Positions 53,906-59,313 of a DNA stretch of 59,313 bases are shown one piece after another. The stretch is from W425 sp964503235 (lineage in GTDB: Bacteria; Chloroflexota; Dehalococcoidia; Dehalococcoidales; RBG-16-60-22): contig CAZCZJ010000004.1 in NCBI GenBank assembly GCA_964503235.1, positions 1 through 59,313 of the forward strand, given 5' to 3'. Every line of letters starts with the position of its first letter. Positions within the stretch are counted from its first letter, which is position 1. Position numbers and translations under genes: made by a program. The notes below the pieces were generated by a model. It saw nothing but the letters and a program-made list of their open reading frames with translations, made no database searches and was not told the DNA's origin.

Positions 53906-54910
53906 TCATCGCTGATTAACGTCTGCCGACTCAAGGATTTTTCTACCCCGTTTGATATCGTCGGCTATCTGCACCTTGAGGTCATCGATACTGTCGAATT
54001 TCTCTTCTTCACGCAGCTTACCAACCAAATCAACATATAAATCATTCCCGTAAAGGTCGCCGCTGTAGTCGATGATATACGTTTCAATAGTACGTTCGTC
54101 GCTATCGAACGTGGGGCACAGCCCGACATTCGTCATCGATTCGTAGGCTTTCCCGTTAATATGAGCCCAGCTGGTATAAACGCCGTCGGGCGGTAATGCC
54201 TGCCCCTTGCTGACGTTAAGATTAGCGGTGGGGAATCCCAGGCCTTCGCCGCGTCCCGTGCCGGGGACAACCTTGCCGTGAAGGCTGAAGTAATGACCGG
54301 CAAGCTTGCGGACTCTGGGCATATCTCCCGCCGCCATTGCCTGTCGGATGGCGGTACTGCTGACAACCTCGCCGTTAATTACCAGGGGTGGCACGACGGT
54401 GACCTTGAAGTCCATCTCTTTACCGAGTTTCTTTAATGCGGCTGTGTCACCGGCTCTATTACGTCCCAGGGCGAAATCCGTCCCGATTACCAGGCGGCGC
54501 ATTTTCAGGTGCTTCAGTAACAGACCGATAAAGCTTCGGGCATCGAGTTGCGCCAGTTCTTTGGAGAACGATAGAGGCACCACAAAGTCGACACCCTCCT
54601 TTTTCAGAAAGCTTGTCCTGGCTTTCATATCGGTAAGGAAGGGCAGCTTGGCTTTAGGGGAGAACAAATCCTCGGGATGCTGCCGGAAAGTGACAACGCC
54701 GGAGAGTAAATTCCCCTGGTTTGCCTGCTCAAGTAATATGGATATCAGGTGCTTATGTCCCAGGTGAACGCCGTCAAAAACACCGATAGTAAGCGCGGTG
54801 TCTTTCTCGGGAGTAAACCTGGCTAACTCTTCCTCAACCAGCACTGCTTCTTCTCCTGAGTTTTTCCATGATTCCCGAGGTGATATATCAACCGATTCCC
54901 CTCTAATCAT
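53906..54910 (-). CDS. ribF: Bifunctional riboflavin kinase / FAD synthetase
   Basis: 334 residues. The N-terminal nucleotidyltransferase has GVFDGVHLGHKHL (from 43) and FALGRNRAGD; the C-terminal kinase has PGTGRGEGLGFPTANL and the catalytic Glu in TIETYIIDY. Makes FMN and FAD, cofactors of the acyl-CoA dehydrogenases in this window. The tyrS start lies 13 bases beyond its stop. Confidence 0.95.
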   Translation of the reverse strand: MIRGESVDISPRESWKNSGEEAVLVEEELARFTPEKDTALTIGVFDGVHLGHKHLISILLEQANQGNLLSGVVTFRQHPEDLFSPKAKLPFLTDMKARTSFLKKEGVDFVVPLSFSKELAQLDARSFIGLLLKHLKMRRLVIGTDFALGRNRAGDTAALKKLGKEMDFKVTVVPPLVINGEVVSSTAIRQAMAAGDMPRVRKLAGHYFSLHGKVVPGTGRGEGLGFPTANLNVSKGQALPPDGVYTSWAHINGKAYESMTNVGLCPTFDSDERTIETYIIDYSGDLYGNDLYVDLVGKLREEEKFDSIDDLKVQIADDIKRGRKILESADVNQR

Positions 54911-54930
54911 GCGACTGATTTACATTATAA

Positions 54931-54959
54931 ATACTAACATAAGCGTAGCTAAGAATCAA
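54931..54959 (-). promoter_or_regulatory. Promoter of the ribF-tyrS operon
   Basis: TTGATT at 54959-54954, 17-base spacer, TAGTAT at 54936-54931 on the minus strand, about 20 bases upstream of the ribF ATG. Confidence 0.7.
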
Positions 54960-55023
54960 TTGAAAAATCGTATAAATTTACATAATGTATAAAAAGAAAG
55001 ACAAATGGCAGAGGCTGGAAAGA

Positions 55024-56343
55024 TTACCCGGCACCGAATTTATAAAAAATAAGTCCGGCGGGCATCTTGGGATAAAAATAGGTCGATTTTTTAGGCATGC
55101 GATCGCCGCTATCGGCGATGGCTTTAATCATTTCAGGCTTTACCGGATTAACCAGAAAAGCGAGCTGGTATTCGCGGGAAGAGACCAGTTTTACCGCCTC
55201 CTCGGCGTCATAGGTATAAGAAAGGTAAAAACCGGAAGAATCAGGAGTAAGCCCCATAAGCTCTTCGAGTATAAAATGGTCGATGATACTCACATCCAGT
55301 TTCTGGCTATAGTCAGAATGAAAGCCGGGCATCATCCGGCTGACGGTCGCATCATCGCGTAATTCAAGCAACATGATTTTATCTTCCGTAAGACCGTATA
55401 TCATTAACCTTACGGAATCGGCATCACCGGTCTGCAACAGCTTTAATGCATCATCAATACCGGAATTAGCCACCGGTATCTGTTTCAAGGTAAAAAACGT
55501 TTCCAGTCCGCTCATTATTCCGGAGAAAATTGACTTGGATATACCGCGTACCAAGCGGTGAGCAGGAAGTATCAAAAGACCGGGGTCGGAGAATTCGACT
55601 AATGTCATCATCACGAAATCATAGGGCTCTTCAACAGGCTCCGGAGGAGCGCCAAAGCGCCTTTCACGCTGATAGGCAAGGGCGCTTTCATAACGGTGAT
55701 GCCCGTCGGCGATATAGAGCGGCTGTTGCGCAACAGAACGACAAATCCCGTTGATGGCATCGGTATCCCGAAACGACCAGAGGTAATGAGTCTCTTCGTT
55801 ACCATATTCAGCCTGAATCAGCGGCTTCCGGCTGCTTTCCGTATCGAGTAGTGAAGAGATAGTATTACCCCTGTCTTCATATAGAGCCAGGATAGGACTG
55901 GTATTCGCCTGTACCGTCCACAGTATACTCAGGCGGTCATCCTTGGCTTTGGAAATCGTGTCCTCGTGAGGGCGTATCACCATCTTGTCCCACTCCTCCA
56001 GCTTTACCAGGCAGGTGATGCTGCGGCGGCGATATTCTTTATACTGATAAGTGAAATGGTGGTCATGAAGATATATTGCCGGTTTATCATCGATTTGAAG
56101 AGTCCCCTGTTCCAGCCACTTATTAAGGGTGTCCGAGGCACGGGTATACTTATTATCCGTGTCTTTATCATGGGGCAGTTCACGTCCGTATTCAATGCGC
56201 ACAAAATTAACGTCGTTTTGTTGATAAAGCTCCTGCTGCATCAGAGGAGTGATAACATCGTAGGGAGGGCAGAGCACCCTCGCCATATCTTTCACCAGAG
56301 CTGGATTGTAGTGTACACCGTGAAAAGGGCGAATATCCGTCAA
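55024..56343 (-). CDS. DUF1015 family protein
   Basis: 439 residues starting with TTG at 56343 (CAGGAGCC upstream). The DUF1015 pattern is clear: IRPFHGVHYNP, VLCPPYDVI, VIRPHEDTIS, LYIADGHHRYESAL and a C-terminal AFLVNPVKPEMIKAIAD. Function not established; the family is often encoded near serine biosynthesis genes, and serA is nearby here. No membrane segments. Confidence 0.9.
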   Translation of the reverse strand: MTDIRPFHGVHYNPALVKDMARVLCPPYDVITPLMQQELYQQNDVNFVRIEYGRELPHDKDTDNKYTRASDTLNKWLEQGTLQIDDKPAIYLHDHHFTYQYKEYRRRSITCLVKLEEWDKMVIRPHEDTISKAKDDRLSILWTVQANTSPILALYEDRGNTISSLLDTESSRKPLIQAEYGNEETHYLWSFRDTDAINGICRSVAQQPLYIADGHHRYESALAYQRERRFGAPPEPVEEPYDFVMMTLVEFSDPGLLILPAHRLVRGISKSIFSGIMSGLETFFTLKQIPVANSGIDDALKLLQTGDADSVRLMIYGLTEDKIMLLELRDDATVSRMMPGFHSDYSQKLDVSIIDHFILEELMGLTPDSSGFYLSYTYDAEEAVKLVSSREYQLAFLVNPVKPEMIKAIADSGDRMPKKSTYFYPKMPAGLIFYKFGAG

Positions 56344-56470
56344 AATCGGCTCCTGACCGGATGATATCCTGGGACTGACTATATTAGTTTAACGTATCAT
56401 CCGAAACAGGCGCAAGTGTATTATTAATTGATTATATCTGTTCGGTTATTATAGGATACTCTCCCCCTGC

Positions 56471-56627
56471 CCCCCTCTCAAACAGATACATATTTTGAAG
56501 GCTTTATTTAGTATGTTTGAGAGGGGGAGTTTATAATAAGAGGGGGCGAATCCCCCTCTTTTACTTACACCCCTCTCCGGCCAAACATAATGGCGGTGCC
56601 TAATCAGTGCATCCGGCTGGAGAGGGG
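56471..56627. repeat. Composite intergenic hairpin element (copy E)
   Basis: Module P: CCCCCTCTCAAACA (56471-56484) faces TGTTTGAGAGGGGG (56514-56527). A Q-like hairpin AGAGGGGG/CCCCCTCT follows at 56539-56559. A third stem at 56570-56627 (CCCCTCTCC/GGAGAGGGG) replaces module R. It fills most of the 364-base gap between DUF1015 and the downstream hydrolase gene; no ORF is seen. Confidence 0.75.
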
Positions 56628-56707
56628 CTAGGTGTGATGTATGCTCCTGTTTACCGAATATTATTATATCCAAAAAAGAGAATATTCTTGCTAAAGATCA
56701 GGCCCGG

Positions 56708-57337
56708 ATGTTAGTATTAAACGTGATTGTTAAGAAACTCGTCGTGGGACCTATTGCCAGCAACTGCTACATCGTCGGCTCGGAAAAGACCAGGGAAGGC
56801 ATGATTATCGACCCCGGTGCCGACGCTTATGACATTCTCGCCACCGTCGAGAAAACCAAATTAAAGGTAAAACTAATCGTTCTGACCCACCGCCACCCGG
56901 ACCATGTGGGTGCGGCGGCTCAGGTCAAGCAGGCTACCAATGCCGAAATGGCGGCTCACGCCGAATGCGCCCGGTATTTACCGCAATCACCCAGCTATGT
57001 TTACGAGCCTCCCTATCAGGGCGCTCCTAAACCGGAACGGATTCTTGAAGACGGCGATAGTATCGAAGTAGGTGAATTACATTTTACCGTCCTGCACACA
57101 CCGGGACACACCCCCTGCGGCATCAGTCTTTACGGTGAAGGGCATGTTTTTACCGGGGATACTCTTTTCAACTATGGAATAGGGCGTTATGACCTTATCG
57201 ACGGCGATTATGACCAGCTGATGAAAGGCATCAAGACCAGGCTGCTTACCCTCCCCCCGGAAACAATTGTACACCCCGGCCACGGCCCCGACTCTACTAT
57301 CGCCACCGAGATACGGGCCAATCCGTTTCTGAAGTGA
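56708..57337 (+). CDS. Metallo-beta-lactamase-fold hydrolase (glyoxalase II-like)
   Basis: 209 residues with THRHPDHVGAA (HxHxDH at 61-66), HTPGHTPCGISLY, VFTGDTLFNYGIGR and HPGHGPDS. Like the protein at 42473-43114 it belongs to the glyoxalase II-like group and shares an SNCYIV/TNCYIV start, so the two are probably paralogues. Start ATG at 56708; the Shine-Dalgarno is weak. Confidence 0.92.
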   Translation: MLVLNVIVKKLVVGPIASNCYIVGSEKTREGMIIDPGADAYDILATVEKTKLKVKLIVLTHRHPDHVGAAAQVKQATNAEMAAHAECARYLPQSPSYVYEPPYQGAPKPERILEDGDSIEVGELHFTVLHTPGHTPCGISLYGEGHVFTGDTLFNYGIGRYDLIDGDYDQLMKGIKTRLLTLPPETIVHPGHGPDSTIATEIRANPFLK

Positions 57338-57381
57338 AAGTTCAGACTTTCCACCGCCACCGGATATCCGCCTTCCAATAT

Positions 57382-57457
57382 TGTCATTCCCGCGAAAGCG
57401 GGAAACCAGCGGTGGGGAAAGGTAGTCTGGATTCTCGGGTCAAGCCCGAGAATGACA
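57382..57457. repeat. MITE-like element with TGTCATTC ends
   Basis: TGTCATTC at 57382 and GAATGACA ending at 57457 are terminal inverted repeats. Two internal palindromes, CCCGCGAAAGCGGG and ATTCTCGGG/CCCGAGAAT, lie between them. Related to the palindrome at 15730-15749. Confidence 0.65.
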
Positions 57458-57464
57458 GTAAATG

Positions 57465-57498
57465 AAAAAGGGGGCATGACCGAAAAATCATGCCCCCT
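57465..57498 (-). terminator. Terminator of the second pyrophosphatase gene
   Basis: On the minus strand GGGGGCATGA pairs with TCATGCCCCC around an 8-base loop and is followed by five T at 57469-57465. It is 23 bases past the stop at 57521. Confidence 0.85.
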
Positions 57499-57520
57499 CA
57501 ACTTGTGTTTTTCCTATATT

Positions 57521-59313
57521 CTAGGTGACGATGAACAGCGGGCACATCACCAGGGTAACGGTAGCCAGTAACTTTACCAGAACGTGTAACGAAGGTCCCG
57601 CCGTATCCTTGAGTGGGTCTCCCACCGTATCCCCGACGACGGCCGCAGCATGAGTGGGTGTTCCCTTACCGAGGACTACGCCCTTGTCATCCTTTAGTTG
57701 ATCGTCTTCAATCATCTTCTTGGCGTTATCCCAGGCGCCGCCAGCGTTATTCATGAAGGAAGCCAGCATGATACCTGCGATGGTTCCCACCATGAGTACG
57801 GCCGCCACCACCATCGCGGCGTCATAGCCCGGTATGAACCGGAAAAAAACGCCGATAACTATCGGCCCCAGAACGGGCAGCAGCCCGGGAGCAATCATTT
57901 CCCGTAGTCCGGCACGGGTAGTGATATCTACCGCCTTGCCGTAGTCGGGCTGATGTGGATGCTCCGGGTCTTTTGGATTTAATATCTCAGGATCGGCACG
58001 GAACTGACGTCGTACCTCCTCGATGATTTTCGAGGCTGTCTTGCCAACCGCTTTAATAGCCCAGGAGCTGAACAGGTAGACAATCATAGCAGCCAGTAGC
58101 GCTCCGACAAAGACTTCGATCTTGGCGATGTTGACGACACTATATTGTCCCTCGGTTCCAAACTTGATGAGCGAAACCCTGTCAAGATAAGCCTGGAAGA
58201 GGAGGAAGGCAGCCAGACCGGCCGAGACCATGGCATAGCCCTTGGTCAGGGCTTTGGTGGTATTACCCACGGCGTCCAGGCGGTCAGTGATACGCCTGAT
58301 TTCCGGTCCGGCCCCGGCCATTTCATTGATGCCGTTAGCGTTATCAGTAATCGGCCCGAAGGTGTCCATAGAGAGGACGTAGGGGCAGGTCATCAGCATA
58401 CCCATTGTCGCCACGGCCGTGCCGAAGGCGCCAGCAGCGTGTTTGGCAGCTTCCGGCGACAGGTTCAAGCCTAATGCTGTGATGAGGGAGTCATTTTGCT
58501 GACCAAACCAGAAAGCTAGCAGTAGAGCGACACCGATAACGATTGCCGTAGCAAAAGTCGTCGCATAACCTACCGATAGACCCATAATGATATTGGTCGC
58601 CGGACCGGTCTTGGACGCTTCGGCAATATCGCGTACCGGTTTATATCTAGACTCGGTATAATACTGGGTAACAAATACTATCACGATGCTAGCGACAATA
58701 CCGACCACCCCCGCACAAAAGAGCCACCAGTTGTCCAACATGAAGTAGACGGTAACTGCGAGCCCTACGACGGAGAGGGCGATGGCGATAAAGTAGCCGC
58801 GGTTGAGGGCGTTCATGGCGTTTTCATTTTCTTTGGCTTTGACAAGCATTACCCCTATCATGCTGGCTATCATACCGAAACCGCGGACACAGAGCGGGAA
58901 AAGTACCCAGGCTACATTCTCGGTAGCAAGATATACGGCAATACCGAGTATCATAGCGCCGATATTTTCGGCAGCCGTAGATTCAAAAAGGTCGGCTCCA
59001 CGACCGGCACAGTCGCCGACATTATCGCCAACAAGGTCGGCAATCACGGCCGGGTTACGCGGGTCATCTTCCGGGATGCCTGCCTCGATTTTACCGACGA
59101 GGTCGGCACCAACATCGGCGGCTTTGGTATAGATTCCACCGCCTAACTGTGCAAACAGGGCAACGAAGCTGGCGCCGAATCCAAAGCCGACGATAAGATG
59201 CGGGGCGATTTGCGGATTTTCGTTGCCACCGTAGGCGAAAAAGATAACCGTAACACCGATAAGGCTCAGGGCGGTGATTAGAAAACCGGATACGGCACCA
59301 CCGCGTAGCGCTA
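57521..59313 (-). CDS. hppA: Membrane-bound pyrophosphatase, K+-independent type, truncated by window edge
   Basis: The frame stays open from 57521 to the right edge (about 597 codons), so the N-terminus is missing. DVGADLVGKIEAGIPEDDP, DLVGDNVGDCAGRGADLFES and VVGDTVGDPLKDTAGPSL are the catalytic motifs. The K+ switch reads GNTTKALTKG, with Lys and Thr as in K+-independent H+ pumps, in contrast to Ala and Gly in the enzyme at 22727-24757. A strong terminator follows the stop. Confidence 0.95.
   Translation of the reverse strand, partial: ALRGGAVSGFLITALSLIGVTVIFFAYGGNENPQIAPHLIVGFGFGASFVALFAQLGGGIYTKAADVGADLVGKIEAGIPEDDPRNPAVIADLVGDNVGDCAGRGADLFESTAAENIGAMILGIAVYLATENVAWVLFPLCVRGFGMIASMIGVMLVKAKENENAMNALNRGYFIAIALSVVGLAVTVYFMLDNWWLFCAGVVGIVASIVIVFVTQYYTESRYKPVRDIAEASKTGPATNIIMGLSVGYATTFATAIVIGVALLLAFWFGQQNDSLITALGLNLSPEAAKHAAGAFGTAVATMGMLMTCPYVLSMDTFGPITDNANGINEMAGAGPEIRRITDRLDAVGNTTKALTKGYAMVSAGLAAFLLFQAYLDRVSLIKFGTEGQYSVVNIAKIEVFVGALLAAMIVYLFSSWAIKAVGKTASKIIEEVRRQFRADPEILNPKDPEHPHQPDYGKAVDITTRAGLREMIAPGLLPVLGPIVIGVFFRFIPGYDAAMVVAAVLMVGTIAGIMLASFMNNAGGAWDNAKKMIEDDQLKDDKGVVLGKGTPTHAAAVVGDTVGDPLKDTAGPSLHVLVKLLATVTLVMCPLFIVT

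Overview
This window reads as a chromosomal segment of an anaerobic, mid-GC bacterium, most probably a Chloroflexota member of the Dehalococcoidia type. That placement is inferred from gene content and order, without a phylogeny: a T-box-controlled trp operon carrying both trpB types, a rpsB-tsf-pyrH-frr-uppS-cdsA-rsmG run, a short EF-Ts, a ThiD2-ThiE fusion, a translin-family protein, two membrane pyrophosphatases, a cytoplasmic molybdopterin oxidoreductase and a CoA-thioester oxidation cluster. TTG and GTG starts are common. I see no rRNA, tRNA, CRISPR array, transposase or prophage gene.

Layout. 1-8280 (minus strand): a sigma70-like promoter and a tryptophan T-box leader, then trpE, trpG, an intergenic repeat, trpD, trpC, trpF, trpB, trpA and a truncated trpB2. 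8290-10270: an AT-rich HIT-family gene with its own promoter, a composite hairpin repeat, and a lipoprotein of unknown function. 10455-22565 (mostly plus): translation, nucleotide and envelope housekeeping genes (rpsB, tsf, pyrH, frr, uppS, cdsA, rsmG), the PLP synthase pair pdxS-pdxT, an R3H ATPase, tmk, rnhB, yraN, thiD2-thiE and an unusual translin-HRDC fusion. 22727-24757: a membrane pyrophosphatase with the K+-dependent signature.

24789-38440 is the metabolic accessory region. It holds a divergent SDR, a molybdopterin oxidoreductase with its ferredoxin subunit on the minus strand behind a near-consensus promoter, and a plus-strand cluster of SCP2-type thiolase, DUF35 partner, fused hydroxyacyl-CoA dehydrogenase/enoyl-CoA hydratase and two adjacent acyl-CoA dehydrogenases, only one of which keeps the catalytic Glu. 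These would make a nearly complete beta-oxidation module for an unusual acyl-CoA. A RACo-like corrinoid activator, a DUF169 protein and a small alpha/beta-barrel protein follow.

38513-44878 holds a FemAB/BioF2-like acyltransferase, an MshA-like glycosyltransferase, a double-GNAT (MshD-like) protein, a PIG-L (MshB-like) deacetylase, a metallo-beta-lactamase hydrolase, a PAP2-like membrane protein and a TraB/GumN lipoprotein. The GT/GNAT/PIG-L trio resembles the mycothiol pathway without its Cys ligase. 44896-56343 (minus) holds the udg-rnj-ftsK operon, serA with a class V aminotransferase, tyrS (split by an artefactual assembly gap), ribF and a DUF1015 protein. The window closes with a second metallo-beta-lactamase hydrolase and a truncated second pyrophosphatase carrying the K+-independent signature. 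Several intergenic gaps carry related GC-rich hairpin modules that form a dispersed repeat family.
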